From NCBI RefSeq assembly GCF_030064165.1, contig NZ_CP125947.1, positions 2,480,001 to 2,544,000 on the forward strand: DNA of 64,000 nt, written 5' to 3'. The notes beneath the pieces were generated by a model. It saw only the letters and a list, made by a program, of their open reading frames with translations, did no database searches and was not told where the DNA came from. Shown in pieces: positions 26,166 through 36,055 of this stretch (positions are counted from its first letter, which is position 1; each line of letters opens with the position of its first letter). A program made the position numbers and the translations under genes. This stretch comes from Comamonas resistens. GTDB taxonomy: Bacteria; Pseudomonadota; Gammaproteobacteria; Burkholderiales; Burkholderiaceae_C.

Positions 26166-27017
26166 TCAGGAAGTCTTCTTGCGGCCAAACAGCTTGCCCA
26201 GGCCTGCGAACACAGCCACGGCAGCGGCGGCGATGAGCTTCCAGCCGGCGGCCAGCGCTCCGGCAATGACGCCCCACAGCCCCTTCTTGGTGGCCACGGC
26301 AGCGGCACCGCCCAGCACCAGTGCGCCCAGGCCGATGGCAGCGACCTTGTCGCCATTCTTGAACTCGGCGTAGGTCTGGCCGCTGTTGTAATTGAAGCCG
26401 GTCAGGACCTTTTTGAATGCGTCCGTATTCTGGCCCAGGGATTCGGTGTCCGAGACCAGAGTGGCGGTCATCACGCCGCCGCGGCCCAGGATACGGGAGG
26501 TGTAGTTCACATTCTTCTGGCCGGCTTCATCGCGCAGACGCAGGCCCCATTCCAGGCGCTTGGTTGCGGTGTCGTAGTGAGGAGGGACTTGCCAGCCGTC
26601 GGTGTACAGCGCTTCCAGGCCCAGTTTCTTGCGCTCTTCGTTGCCGGCCTTGTCGCTGGCCTGCATGGATTTGAGCAAATCGTTGGCGTCGATTTTTTCA
26701 TCGTCCTTGACATAGCCGGTTTCCTCATAGGAGAAGACGGCAAACCAGTCCAGCGACTTGGGGGCAATCAGAAAGTGGTCGCTGGTCGGAGGGTTGCCAA
26801 AGGCCTGCAGCAGCTTGGAGGTATCGGATTGACTCAGAAACGCATAGCCTGAGGGGATCTGAATGCTGGCCTTGCCGGCGATCTCGCCCTTGCCCGTTTC
26901 CTGCCAGTTGAGGGCCTTGATTTGCGCTGGCAGTTCCTGCTGGGCCTCCGGGGTTTGGGCCCACAGGCCCAGGGATAGCGACAGGCCGAGCACGGCTGCG
27001 GCGATGGACTTGAACAT
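26166..27017 (-). CDS. DUF2167 family membrane protein
   Basis: 283 residues with signal peptide MFKSIAAAVLGLSLSLGLWA (start ATG 27017). The body has the DUF2167 features as I recall them: ALNWQETGKGEI, IQIPSGYAFL, FAVFSYEETGYVKDD, RLEWGLRLRD and LGRGGVMTATLV. Two hydrophobic segments lie near the C terminus (about 225-275), followed by a basic tail FGRKKTS. It is probably an inner-membrane or periplasm-facing protein of unknown role. Confidence 0.8.
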   Translation of the reverse strand: MFKSIAAAVLGLSLSLGLWAQTPEAQQELPAQIKALNWQETGKGEIAGKASIQIPSGYAFLSQSDTSKLLQAFGNPPTSDHFLIAPKSLDWFAVFSYEETGYVKDDEKIDANDLLKSMQASDKAGNEERKKLGLEALYTDGWQVPPHYDTATKRLEWGLRLRDEAGQKNVNYTSRILGRGGVMTATLVSDTESLGQNTDAFKKVLTGFNYNSGQTYAEFKNGDKVAAIGLGALVLGGAAAVATKKGLWGVIAGALAAGWKLIAAAAVAVFAGLGKLFGRKKTS

Positions 27018-27163
27018 AAATTGAACTCCCGTGTTATGAATTGATTGAGGAAAGTCGTTTTGCAAAAACCGAGGACAGTTTTACATAGGCATGTGATTGA
27101 CGGGCTCCTGTGTGTCGGCTGCGGCACAGCGCCTGGCTGAAACTGAGCGGACCAAAACAGAAA

Positions 27164-27218
27164 GATTGATAGCTGTCAGCGCTTGTAGGATGTGGCGATC
27201 AGCGCTTTTTTAAAGGGT
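27164..27218 (+). repeat. family 1 intergenic repeat
   Basis: agattgatagctgtcagcgcttgtaggatgtggcgatcagcgcttttttaaaggg, ending 5 nt before the reductase start codon. Confidence 0.6.
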
Positions 27219-27223
27219 TTTCC

Positions 27224-28078
27224 ATGAGCTTGAGCAACGCACAGAATACATTGTCTTTTTTGCAGCAACATGCAAATTTGGGCATGGGCAGCTGGCATCT
27301 GGGCCAGGGACGACGCAGCTGGGAGGATGAGAAGTCCGCCTTGCTGACCGGGCTGCAACAGGGCATGACCGTGATAGACACGGCCGAGATGTATGGCGAC
27401 GGCCTGTCCGAGGAGCTGATTGGCGATGCCTTGAGGGACTGGCCTTCGCTGCAGCCTCAGCCTTTTCTGGTCAGCAAGGTGCTGCCCATGAACGCCAGCC
27501 GCAAGGGCGTGCTGCGTGCTTTCGAGCAAAGCCGTCAGCGCCTGGGGGTGGATTGCATTGATCTGTACTTGCTGCACTGGCGCGGCCATACGCCGCTGGC
27601 CGAGACCGTGGCCGCTTTTGAAGAGCTGAAAGCCCAAGGCAAAATTCGCCATTGGGGCGTGTCCAACTTCGATACCGACGATATGCAGGAGCTGTGGCAG
27701 GTGCCGCAGGGCCGCAACTGCGTGGTCAACCAGGTGCTCTACAACATCTCAAGCCGTGGCATCGAATACGAGCTTCTGCCCTGGTGCGCCGAGCATGGCG
27801 TGGCGGTTATGGCTTACTGTCCGCTGGGGCACGGCGAGCTGATTGGCGAGCCTCTGCTGCAGGAAATCGGCGACCGTCATGGCGTCAGTGGCACGGCCGT
27901 TGCTCTGGCCTGGGCCATGCGCAGTGGTCAGGTGCTGGCGATTCCCGAGAGCGGTTCGGCAAAGCATGTGCAAGACAACGCCAGCGCCTTGCGGCTCAAG
28001 CTGACTCAGCAGGATCTGGCTGACATCGATGCAGCCTGGCCTGCACCGCGCTACAAGCAGCCGCTGGATATTCTGTAA
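27224..28078 (+). CDS. aldo/keto reductase
   Basis: 284-residue TIM-barrel NADPH oxidoreductase. Visible: GMGSWHLGQG, catalytic VIDTAEMYGDGLSEELIG (Asp and Tyr), the Lys in FLVSKVLP, IDLYLLHWRG with the catalytic His, WGVSNF, and the cofactor-binding AIPESGSAKHVQDNA. Close to the E. coli YeaE-like branch. Natural substrate unknown. Confidence 0.9.
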   Translation: MSLSNAQNTLSFLQQHANLGMGSWHLGQGRRSWEDEKSALLTGLQQGMTVIDTAEMYGDGLSEELIGDALRDWPSLQPQPFLVSKVLPMNASRKGVLRAFEQSRQRLGVDCIDLYLLHWRGHTPLAETVAAFEELKAQGKIRHWGVSNFDTDDMQELWQVPQGRNCVVNQVLYNISSRGIEYELLPWCAEHGVAVMAYCPLGHGELIGEPLLQEIGDRHGVSGTAVALAWAMRSGQVLAIPESGSAKHVQDNASALRLKLTQQDLADIDAAWPAPRYKQPLDIL

Positions 28079-28120
28079 GTTTTCGGAGTCTGGACGAAAA
28101 CAGCAGCTCGTCCTTGCCGG

Positions 28121-28795
28121 TTAGAGGGAGTCCTCGTGGCGACCTCGGCCCAGACCGCCACCCATTCCCATTCCCTCGCCACCAGCGCCTGCGCCCGATC
28201 CTCTGCGGCTGCCGCTCGCTCCGCCTTCGGTGCTGCGGCGGCCCGTGCCGCCACCGGCTGCGGGTCGGGCCGGGCCTTGGGCTGGAATGGGGACCTTGCC
28301 TGGAATCGGCTCCAGATCCAGTGCTTCACGAATAAAGCTGCGCAGCGAAGTCACGAGGGCACTGGTTTCAATGGGCCGGCCCTCGACCATGTCCTGCGCG
28401 GCCTTGGCCGCCAGGGCCACCTGTTCCTCCGTCCCCAGCAAAATAATGTCGGACAAGGCGGCCTCTACCGCATCACGAATGCGGCGGCGGCGCTCTGCCA
28501 GGCCTTCATTGATGTTGGCGCTGCCTTCCTCTGTCTCGGCCTCGGCCTGCCTGAGATCGCGCAGGTGCATGGGGCTGACGCTGAGCGTGCCCGTGAACGA
28601 GCCGCCCAGCGTTTTGTAAGCCGCAATCAATGACTTGAGCCGCTCGTTGATCTGCCGGTTCTCACGTTCACGGTGCTTTTGCACGGTCTGCATGAACAGC
28701 AGACGAATTCCCATCATCAGGCAGGTCACCAGCAACAGGCCCAGCACGGTGGAGAGCACGGATGACCAGGAGCTGAAATCCAGAGAGGTGCGCAT
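28121..28795 (-). CDS. hypothetical membrane-anchored protein with Gly-rich tail
   Basis: 224 residues. One membrane helix near the N terminus (SVLSTVLGLLLVTCLMMGIRLLF), then a charged helical, probably coiled-coil stretch (KHRERENRQINERLKSLIAAYKTLGG). AAKAAQDMVEGRPIETSALVTSLRSFIREALDL comes next, and the last ~55 residues are low-complexity Gly/Arg/Ser. I do not recognise a family beyond similarity to short proteobacterial hypothetical proteins. Confidence 0.65.
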   Translation of the reverse strand: MRTSLDFSSWSSVLSTVLGLLLVTCLMMGIRLLFMQTVQKHRERENRQINERLKSLIAAYKTLGGSFTGTLSVSPMHLRDLRQAEAETEEGSANINEGLAERRRRIRDAVEAALSDIILLGTEEQVALAAKAAQDMVEGRPIETSALVTSLRSFIREALDLEPIPGKVPIPAQGPARPAAGGGTGRRSTEGGASGSRRGSGAGAGGEGMGMGGGLGRGRHEDSL

Positions 28796-29153
28796 ACGGA
28801 GCTTTCGGGACAGGGTAGAGGGGCAAAGGCAGCAGGGAAAGACAGCTCTATTGTGCTGCCCTCGGCCGTTTGACTTTCATGTGTCGAAGCCCCGTCTTTG
28901 TGCGACCGGATTGCCTATATCAAATTGATGGATATGTATCAATATGATTCTTTCGATCAGATCTGATTCGATGCATCTTTCAGACACAGCCAAAAGATCG
29001 TGAATGAGGATTGGATCCAGGACAAGGAATGTGTAAATAATTGAATCAAATAGAATGCTGTGGTTACACCGGTAAGGGTCTGGACCCGCTCAGGTAGAGG
29101 CACAGGCTTGTGCCGCATCTCGTTTTGTTGAACCTTGACCGTAGGGGCTTTCC
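28796..29153. other. intergenic region upstream of the chemoreceptor
   Basis: About 360 bp. 28915-29060 is A+T-rich and should contain the divergent promoters. I see no clear flagellar sigma-28 promoter or RNA gene. Confidence 0.35.
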
Positions 29154-30698
29154 ATGAGAGTTAACGCACCTGTCACCCAGCGCGAGTATGGCTTTGATGA
29201 GCAGGCAACCTTGATGTCCACCACGGACACGCAGAGCTACATCAAATATGCCAATCAGGCCTTTATGGAGGTCAGCGGTTTTGAGCCGGAGGAAATCCTC
29301 GGTCAAACCCATAACGTGGTCCGCCATCCGGACATGCCGCCGGCGGCATTCGCCGATATGTGGGCCACGCTGAAAAGCGGCGAGCCCTGGAGCGCCCTGG
29401 TCAAGAACCGCCGCAAGAATGGCGACCACTACTGGGTTCGCGCCAATGCGATTCCCATCATCCGGGGCGACGTCACAAAGGGCTTTATGTCCGTGCGCAC
29501 GCGGCCCGAGCGTCAGGAAATCGAAGCCGCACAAAAGCTCTACGCAACGATGAGCGAGAAAGGCGAGAGCGGACCGGATCTGCACAAAGGCATTGTCTCC
29601 AGCAAAGGGCTGGGCAAGCTGCTGTCCTTCTGGCGCCATATGGGCGTGCGCAGGCGCATTCGCCTCAATTCGTTGGCACTGTGGGCGGTGCTGCTGATAG
29701 GCGCCTGGCTCTTGACGCAAGACCAGGCTCAGTTTCTATGGGGGGCGGGCTTCATCAGTATCGCGCTGGTGATCATGACCGCACTGCTGGAGGCCCAGTT
29801 TGCCACCCCGCTGGAGTTGCTCAAGCGTCAGTCGCTCAATGTGGCCACAGGTAATAACCGCCAGACGGAGTCTCTGCAGCGCAGCGATGAAATCGGTACG
29901 ACGCTGCGTACCGTCAATCAGATGGGGCTGATGTTTCGTTGGCTCGTGGATGACGTCAATCAGCAGGCGCTCAACGTCCAGAACGCCTGCGACGAGATTG
30001 AGCAAGGCAATGCCTATTTGCATGGGCAGACCGAACAGCTGGCAGTGAATGTGGCACAGACCTCGGCATCCATGGAGCAGATCACGGCGCGTGTTCAGTC
30101 CAGTGCAGACACTGCGCAGAAAGCCGGTGAGCTGGCCAGCGAGGCAAGTGCGGCCGCCTTGCGCGGCGGCCAGTCCATGGAGCAGATTGTCTCGACCATG
30201 GCATCGATCACAGCCAATTCCCATCGCATTGCAGACATTGTGGGCGTGATCGACAGCATTGCTTTTCAGACCAATCTGCTGGCGCTGAATGCCGCGGTGG
30301 AGGCGGCCCGTGCCGGAGAGAATGGCCGCGGCTTTGCCGTGGTGGCGGCAGAGGTGAGAGCGCTGGCCCAGCGCAGTGCCGATGCGGCCAAGGAAATCAA
30401 GACGCTGATTCAGGCCAGTACCGCCAATATCGAGTCAGGTTCGCGTGTGGTCAATGATGCGGGGATGAACATTGGCGAGATCGTCTCCCAGGCCCAGAGA
30501 GTCGCCAGCTTTATTGCAGAGATCAGCAAGGCCACGCGTGAGCAAAGCGAGGAAATCACCCAGGTCGGAAAGTCTGTTGCTGATATGGACCATCTGACCC
30601 AGCAGAATGCCCAGTTGGTGACCCAGGGCACGGCGGCCTCCAGCAGTCTGCAGTGGCAGGTGAAAAATCTGGTCGAAGCGATAGGCGTGTTTCGCTAA
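29154..30698 (+). CDS. methyl-accepting chemotaxis protein with PAS sensor (Aer-like)
   Basis: 514 residues. N-terminal PAS domain ([37 protein letters not shown], about 24-62), as in the redox/oxygen sensor Aer. Two membrane segments lie at about 177-210 ([34 protein letters not shown]), followed by a HAMP-like region and a cytoplasmic signalling domain. The CheA/CheW-binding tip [20 protein letters not shown] is at about 369. No periplasmic ligand domain. Whether PAS binds FAD or haem is not visible. Confidence 0.92.
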   Translation: MRVNAPVTQREYGFDEQATLMSTTDTQSYIKYANQAFMEVSGFEPEEILGQTHNVVRHPDMPPAAFADMWATLKSGEPWSALVKNRRKNGDHYWVRANAIPIIRGDVTKGFMSVRTRPERQEIEAAQKLYATMSEKGESGPDLHKGIVSSKGLGKLLSFWRHMGVRRRIRLNSLALWAVLLIGAWLLTQDQAQFLWGAGFISIALVIMTALLEAQFATPLELLKRQSLNVATGNNRQTESLQRSDEIGTTLRTVNQMGLMFRWLVDDVNQQALNVQNACDEIEQGNAYLHGQTEQLAVNVAQTSASMEQITARVQSSADTAQKAGELASEASAAALRGGQSMEQIVSTMASITANSHRIADIVGVIDSIAFQTNLLALNAAVEAARAGENGRGFAVVAAEVRALAQRSADAAKEIKTLIQASTANIESGSRVVNDAGMNIGEIVSQAQRVASFIAEISKATREQSEEITQVGKSVADMDHLTQQNAQLVTQGTAASSSLQWQVKNLVEAIGVFR

Positions 30699-30734
30699 AA
30701 ACCGGTAGTTTCGCTGCCATTCCCATCCAGGGCC

Positions 30735-31289
30735 TCAAGAATCCGCTGGTAACTGCCTTGCGCGGTAGACCACATGCTCGCGCAAGGGGTGGCAGCTTGG
30801 AAGGCTGGGGTGCCCAAAGGTTTGCGGGTCGCGCTCCATGCCCAGTCGCTGCATGACCCGTTGGGAGGGAATATTGCTGACGGCTGTAAAGGACACGACT
30901 TCGGGCAGGGCCAACTGCGCAAAGGCAAAGGTCAGCGCGGCGCGCGCGGCTTCGGTGGCAAAGCCCTTGCCCCAGGCCGACCGGGTGAGCCGCCAGGCAA
31001 TTTCGACACAGGGTGAAAAAGGCAGCTCGTCCGTGGGAATGTGCAGGCCGGTAAAGCCGATGAAGGTCTTGCTGGCTTTTTCCTCCACGGCCCAGATACC
31101 CCAGCCGCGCTGCTCGATAAAGTCATGACAGCGCTGCGCCAGGGCGTTGCTCTCGGCCGCAGTCAGCGTCGCTGGGAAAAAACGCATGGTTTCCGGGTCG
31201 GCATTCAGGCGCGCAAAACAGGGGTAGTCGGAGCGCCGCCACTGCCGAAGACGCAAGCGGGCTGTTTCTGGTTCGTGGATCTGGATCAT
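30735..31289 (-). CDS. GNAT family N-acetyltransferase
   Basis: 184 residues from ATG 31289 (MIQIHEPETARLRLRQW) with aggggaaa upstream. RimJ-like branch: ETARLRLRQWRRSD, WGIWAVEEKASKTFIGFTGL, acetyl-CoA loop AWGKGFATEAARAAL and SNIPSQRVMQRLGM. It transfers an acetyl group, probably to an amine; the target is unknown. Confidence 0.88.
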   Translation of the reverse strand: MIQIHEPETARLRLRQWRRSDYPCFARLNADPETMRFFPATLTAAESNALAQRCHDFIEQRGWGIWAVEEKASKTFIGFTGLHIPTDELPFSPCVEIAWRLTRSAWGKGFATEAARAALTFAFAQLALPEVVSFTAVSNIPSQRVMQRLGMERDPQTFGHPSLPSCHPLREHVVYRARQLPADS

Positions 31290-31470
31290 TGGTTTCCCCT
31301 GAAGGGACTCGGGCAAGTCCGCATTCGGCCGAACGCTATCCTAATTGCAAGCCTTGCCCTGTTGTAACGCTTTCCGGCACTGGAGCCTGGTATTTGCCGT
31401 GGTACTGCCTTTGGATAGGTGGCTTTTGCCCTATGCTTGATAGTTGACATATCAGCTAACAAGAACAAAT

Positions 31471-31580
31471 AGGACTTGCGCAAACAAGCCGGGCCGCCGA
31501 TGCACCAGGCCGCCGATGCGGATGCACAAGGAACATGCCCATGGGGTAAAGGTCTTGTCTGAACCTGATTTGCGCAAGTC
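31471..31580. repeat. family 2 MITE-like element, copy 2
   Basis: Begins aggacttgcgcaaacaagcc and ends tgatttgcgcaagtc. GACTTGCGCAAA / TTTGCGCAAGTC are perfect inverted ends. The inside has a tandem ggccgccgatgc motif. It ends 19 nt before the MFS start. Confidence 0.8.
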
Positions 31581-31599
31581 ATGACAAAGAGAGCCAGCA

Positions 31600-32859
31600 G
31601 TGACATTGCCTTCCAGCCCTGAAATTTCTTCCATGCCGCGCCCAGGCCTCAATCCCTCCTGGATTGTCGTGGCTGCCGGTGTCAGCGCATCCCTGCATGT
31701 GGGCAAGCTGCCGCCTGCCGTTCCGGTGCTGCAGCAGGAGCTGGGCATTTCCCTCGTGCAGGCAGGCTTTCTGCTTTCCACCGTGCAGGTGGCGGGGATG
31801 GCGCTGGGGCTGGTGGTCGGCCTTGGTGCGGACAAATGGGGGCTGCGGCGCAGCATGTTGACGGGGCTGGCGTTGATGGCATTGTCCAGCCTCGTGGGCG
31901 CTGCCGCGACCGGCTTTGCCTGGCTGCTGGCGCTGCGTGTGCTCGAAGGCCTGGGCTTTTTGCTGGTCGCCATGCCTGCGCCGGGGCTGATTCGGCGCAA
32001 TGTGAACGCCGCCGAACTCAGCGGCCGCATGGGCTGGTGGGGCTCATATATGCCTATAGGCAGCGCCATCGGGCTGTTGCTGGGGCCCTGGGTGCTGCAA
32101 GCCACTTCCTGGCAGGCCTGGTGGATTGCATTGGGCTGCAGTTCCTTGCTGGCGTTTATCGCGGTATGGCGCATGGTGCCTGCGGATGCTGCTCGTATTT
32201 CTGCGAGTGCAACGCCCGCTGTGGCCGATTCGGGCAGCAATGGCTGGCGACCGCGCCTGGCGTTGACGCTGCGCAGCCCCGGTCCATGGCTGGTGTCGCT
32301 GGCCTTCATGCTGTATTCAGGCCAGTGGATGGGAGTGGTGGGCTTTTTGCCCACCATGTATGCGCAGGCAGGCCTGAGTGCCAAGCTGGCAGGCATGCTG
32401 ACTGCGGTGGTTGCCGCCGCCAATATGGTGGGAAATATTGCCTCGGGCAAGCTCATGCAACGAGGCTGGAGTCCCCGTCGTTGCCTGCAGATCGGCTATG
32501 TGGCCATGGGGTTGTGCGCGCTGCTGGCTTATGTGCAGTTCGGCGATCAGCCCTTGGCGCCGTTGTGGCTGCGCTTTGTGGCCGTCGTGCTGTTTTCCGC
32601 GGCCGGGGGCTTGATTCCCGCCACGCTGTTCACCTCTGCCATGCATCTGGCACCCAGTCCGGGCACGGTATCGACTACGGTGGGTTTCATGCAGCAATGG
32701 TCTTGCGTGGGGCAGTTTGCCGGGCCGCCGCTGGTGGCGGCAGTTGCCACTGCCATGGGCGGATGGCAATTCACCTGGCTGGTCACGGGCAGCATGTGCG
32801 CGGGCGGCTGGTTGCTGGCCCTGGGCATTGATAGATGTTGGCATCGTTTGCAGCGATGA
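31600..32859 (+). CDS. MFS transporter, CynX/NimT-like
   Basis: 419 residues from a GTG at 31600, or 408 from the ATG at 31633. About 12 membrane segments. KLPPAVPVLQQELGISLVQAGFLLSTVQVAGMALG and GLGADKWGLRRSMLTG form the first half, and GKLMQRGWSPRRCLQIGY opens the second half. It resembles the cyanate/2-nitroimidazole carrier group; substrate unknown. A family 2 element sits directly upstream and could supply its leader. Confidence 0.82.
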   Translation: MTLPSSPEISSMPRPGLNPSWIVVAAGVSASLHVGKLPPAVPVLQQELGISLVQAGFLLSTVQVAGMALGLVVGLGADKWGLRRSMLTGLALMALSSLVGAAATGFAWLLALRVLEGLGFLLVAMPAPGLIRRNVNAAELSGRMGWWGSYMPIGSAIGLLLGPWVLQATSWQAWWIALGCSSLLAFIAVWRMVPADAARISASATPAVADSGSNGWRPRLALTLRSPGPWLVSLAFMLYSGQWMGVVGFLPTMYAQAGLSAKLAGMLTAVVAAANMVGNIASGKLMQRGWSPRRCLQIGYVAMGLCALLAYVQFGDQPLAPLWLRFVAVVLFSAAGGLIPATLFTSAMHLAPSPGTVSTTVGFMQQWSCVGQFAGPPLVAAVATAMGGWQFTWLVTGSMCAGGWLLALGIDRCWHRLQR

Positions 32860-32869
32860 GCCTGCCTTG

Positions 32870-32910
32870 ACTACTGATTTCATAGCGGCTAGCGAAGTTA
32901 TATCAATGGA
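32870..32910 (+). repeat. degenerate family 1 repeat
   Basis: ctactgatttcatagcggctagcgaagttatatcaatgg, first arm only. Confidence 0.5.
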
Positions 32911-33007
32911 TGCGGACGTTTTTATTGATAAAGAATAAACCTTGGCCCACCTGAAGGTGCTTGGCGAAAACAATTGCGGTTAGGCTGTACTCCTTTGAGG
33001 AGAGAGC

Positions 33008-34774
33008 ATGCAAAAACGCCAGTTTCTTGTCACCGCAGCATCCTGGACCACTGCCTTGTCCACCCCTTGGCTGGCCGGCTGTGCAGCTTCCGGCAAGCCT
33101 GAGCCGGGCTCCGCCAGTGATACGCAGGCGGGCTTTGCGGATGCCATTTATTTCGGCGGCCCCATCCTGACCATGAATGACGCCCAGCCTCAGGTACAGG
33201 CTCTGGCGGTACGCGGCACCCAGATTGCGGCAGTGGGTGATCGCCAGGCGGTGGAGGCCTTGCGCGGGCCGGACACGCGCATGGTGGATTTGCAGGGGCG
33301 TACTCTGATCCCCGGGTTTGTCGATCCGCACAGCCACCTGGGAGGTGTGGGTCTGCAGGCGATTGCGGCCAATCTGCTGCCGCCGCCTGATGGACCCAAT
33401 GCCTCGATCGCCGAGCTGCAGCAGACGCTGCGCGAATACATCAAGACCTCGCCCGAGGCGAAGCAGCTGGGCCTGGCTTTCGGCTTTGGCTACGACGACT
33501 CCCAGCTCAAGGAGCGGCGCCACCCCACGCGTGACGATTTGGATGCAGTCTCGCGCACGGTTCCGATTGCGGTGATTCATCAGTCAGGCCATTTTGGCTC
33601 GCTGAACTCTGCGGCGCTGAAAAAGGCCGGTATCGGTGCAGATACGCCCAACCCCGAAGGCGGTGTGATTCGCCGCAAGCCCGGCAGCAAGCAGCCGGAC
33701 GGCGTGCTGGAGGAAAACGCCTTTTTCTTCACCCTGGGCAAGATCATGCCCAAGCTGAGCGAAGAGCAGTCCATGGAGTGGCTGGAAAAAGCGCAGGAGC
33801 TGTATCTGCAATACGGCTACACCACGGTGCAGGATGGCCGCGCCGACCCTGGCGCCGTGGCTACGACGATTGTAGCGGCCAAGGCCGGCAGGCTCAAGGT
33901 CGATGTGGTGTCCTACCCCGACATCACGCAACTGGGCGACGGTGCTTTCATGCACGGCCCTTACTACAGTCGCAGATACACCGGACATTTCCGCATTGGC
34001 GGCGTGAAGCTGACGCTGGATGGCTCCCCCCAGGGCAAGACGGCCTGGTTGACCCAGCCCTATCTGGTGCCGCCCAAAGGCCAAAAGAGTGGTTACCGGG
34101 GCTATGGTGTGCTGCCTGATGCCAAGGTCAACGAACTGGTGGCCAAGGCGGTCAACAACGGCTGGCAGATTCTGGTGCACGGCAACGGCGATGCAGCCAT
34201 CGACCAAATGATTGCTGCCGTGCGTGCCAGCGGCCCGGTGGAGAAAACGCGTGCCGCGCGGCCCGTGCTGATTCACGGTCAGACCCTGAGACGCGACCAG
34301 ATTCCGCAGCTCAAGGACCTGGGGATCTTTCCCTCGCTGTTCCCCATGCATACCTTTTACTGGGGCGACTGGCACCGCGATTCGGTGCTGGGCGATCCGC
34401 GTGCACAGAACATCTCGCCCACGGGTTGGGTGTTGCAGCAGGGCATGCGCTTTACCTCGCACCACGACGCGCCGGTCGCTCTGCCGTCATCGATTCGGGT
34501 GCTGGATGCGACAGTCAACCGCGTCACCCGCACCGGCAAGGTGCTGGGCCCGGAGCACCGGGTCTCGCCCTGGATTGCGCTGCAGGCCCAGACGCTGTGG
34601 TCGGCTTACCAACATTTTGAAGATGACCGCAAGGGCTCGCTGGAGGTCGGCAAGCTGGCCGATCTGGTGATTCTGTCGGACAACCCGTTGACCATGGAGC
34701 GCTCCAGGCTCGCCACGCTGGAAGTGCTGCAGACCATCAAGGAAGGCCGCAGCGTCTATCAGAAGCCTCATTGA
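33008..34774 (+). CDS. amidohydrolase family protein, YtcJ-like, probable lipoprotein
   Basis: 588 residues. The N terminus MQKRQFLVTAASWTTALS... ends in LAGC, a lipobox, so export and lipid anchoring are likely. The body is a metal-dependent amidohydrolase 3: GRTLIPGFVDPHSHLGG (HxH metal site, about 98-115), HQSGHFGSLNSAALKKAGI, LVHGNGDAAIDQMI (about 390), RPVLIHGQTL, FTSHHDAPVALPSSIRVLDA and the final KGSLEVGKLADLVILS. The family hydrolyses exocyclic amides or formamides; no specific substrate can be given. Confidence 0.88.
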   Translation: MQKRQFLVTAASWTTALSTPWLAGCAASGKPEPGSASDTQAGFADAIYFGGPILTMNDAQPQVQALAVRGTQIAAVGDRQAVEALRGPDTRMVDLQGRTLIPGFVDPHSHLGGVGLQAIAANLLPPPDGPNASIAELQQTLREYIKTSPEAKQLGLAFGFGYDDSQLKERRHPTRDDLDAVSRTVPIAVIHQSGHFGSLNSAALKKAGIGADTPNPEGGVIRRKPGSKQPDGVLEENAFFFTLGKIMPKLSEEQSMEWLEKAQELYLQYGYTTVQDGRADPGAVATTIVAAKAGRLKVDVVSYPDITQLGDGAFMHGPYYSRRYTGHFRIGGVKLTLDGSPQGKTAWLTQPYLVPPKGQKSGYRGYGVLPDAKVNELVAKAVNNGWQILVHGNGDAAIDQMIAAVRASGPVEKTRAARPVLIHGQTLRRDQIPQLKDLGIFPSLFPMHTFYWGDWHRDSVLGDPRAQNISPTGWVLQQGMRFTSHHDAPVALPSSIRVLDATVNRVTRTGKVLGPEHRVSPWIALQAQTLWSAYQHFEDDRKGSLEVGKLADLVILSDNPLTMERSRLATLEVLQTIKEGRSVYQKPH

Positions 34775-34785
34775 TTTTTTTACGT

Positions 34786-34842
34786 CAAATGCTCCTGAAT
34801 TCGGAGCTGCTAGCGCTTGCTTGTCGATGGCTTGAGCAGAAT
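34786..34842 (+). repeat. family 1 intergenic repeat
   Basis: tcaaatgctcctgaattcggagctgctagcgcttgcttgtcgatggcttgagcag. It also contains the dyad ctcctgaattcggag. Confidence 0.55.
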
Positions 34843-34852
34843 CCGACGGGGA

Positions 34853-35959
34853 TCAGGCATCGCGCGAGCCTATGAGTGCGCGCAGCGCATTCTCGAACTG
34901 CTGGGCGGCTTCATAAGCGGCCTGCCAGTCGGCGGCCAGCAGCGGCGCGATATTGGGTTGAACCTCGGGCTGCCAGGGAGCCAGGGTGGCCAATGGATCA
35001 TCACTTTTGAGTGCGACCACGGTGGGTTGGTTGGCCAGATCCAGGCAGGCATCGACCAGCCAGCGGCAATAGCTGCTCAGCACTTCGGGCGGTGGGCTAT
35101 GGGTATGGGAGGTCGCGCGGTTCATGCTTTCGGCCAGTAACAAGGCCGTGGCATAAACGCGCAGTGCATGGCGGTCATAGCGGCGGGTGACAAACGCCAG
35201 CCGGTCGGCATTGAGCCGTCCGCGCAGCGACCAACGGCGCGAGGCATGGGCTTGCCCTACAGCAGCGCGCAGGGCGGCCAAGGATTCATGCGCCAGAGAC
35301 AGCTGACCCAGCGCGGTTTCAGCACTGTCGGCCTGCTGCATCTGGCAAGCTTTCAGAATCAGGTCCAGCCCGTTGGCCAGCTGTTTGAGAAAGGTGGAAG
35401 CCGCCCGGCCCATATCCTTGATGGGGTTGGAGGTGAACAGCACCTGGCTGAACAGCAGCCCTACAGCTGCACCGACCAGCACATCGAGCAGACGCGCGCT
35501 GCCCGCAGTGCTGGGGCCCAGGCCCAAAACCAGTACCACGGAGACGCCCGACTGAATAGGTACGGCCGGTGCGGGGCCTATGATCGCGCCCAGCAGCACG
35601 GCCAGGAAAATGCCGGCACTGAGCCGGATCAGCAGATGCTGGTCGGGCAACTGCCACAGCAGATCGCCAATCACAATGCCCAGGGTGCAGCCGATCAGCA
35701 GGCTTTTGGCCTGCTTGAGGTGGCTAGGCAGGCCGGGAGCCAGACAGATCACGGCCGTGACCACTGCAAAAGCGGGGCGGGGATGATTCCAGAGCAGGCG
35801 CGCCAGCTGCCAGGCCAGGGCGCTGGCCAGTGCAGCGGCGATTGCATCGCGAGCCGCCAGCTTTGCACGAGAGGGAAAAGTGGTTCTGGCGCGGCGCCAG
35901 GCCAGGGTGATGGGGTTGCTCCAGCGCAATGGAAAGCCTCCTGAGTCAGAAGCCTGCAT
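34853..35959 (-). CDS. FUSC family (aromatic acid exporter-like) membrane protein
   Basis: 368 residues. N-terminal half is six or so membrane helices typical of the fusaric-acid-resistance group: FAVVTAVICLAPGLPSHLKQAKSLLIGCTLGIVIGDLLW, then GPAPAVPIQSGVSVVLVLGLG and LDVLVGAAVGLLFSQVLF with a GRAASTFLKQLANGLDLIL soluble transition. The C-terminal half is helical and cytoplasmic. It is shorter than the full two-module FUSC exporters. No partner adaptor gene is adjacent. Confidence 0.82.
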   Translation of the reverse strand: MQASDSGGFPLRWSNPITLAWRRARTTFPSRAKLAARDAIAAALASALAWQLARLLWNHPRPAFAVVTAVICLAPGLPSHLKQAKSLLIGCTLGIVIGDLLWQLPDQHLLIRLSAGIFLAVLLGAIIGPAPAVPIQSGVSVVLVLGLGPSTAGSARLLDVLVGAAVGLLFSQVLFTSNPIKDMGRAASTFLKQLANGLDLILKACQMQQADSAETALGQLSLAHESLAALRAAVGQAHASRRWSLRGRLNADRLAFVTRRYDRHALRVYATALLLAESMNRATSHTHSPPPEVLSSYCRWLVDACLDLANQPTVVALKSDDPLATLAPWQPEVQPNIAPLLAADWQAAYEAAQQFENALRALIGSRDA

Positions 35960-36055
35960 GTTAGGGCGGCTGTTCAGCGTTTGCCTGTCGGGAAAGCGCT
36001 GACTTCCAAAAAAGGAGCGTGCAGCGCCCGCTGGGTAAGGGAGCTGTCCGTATTT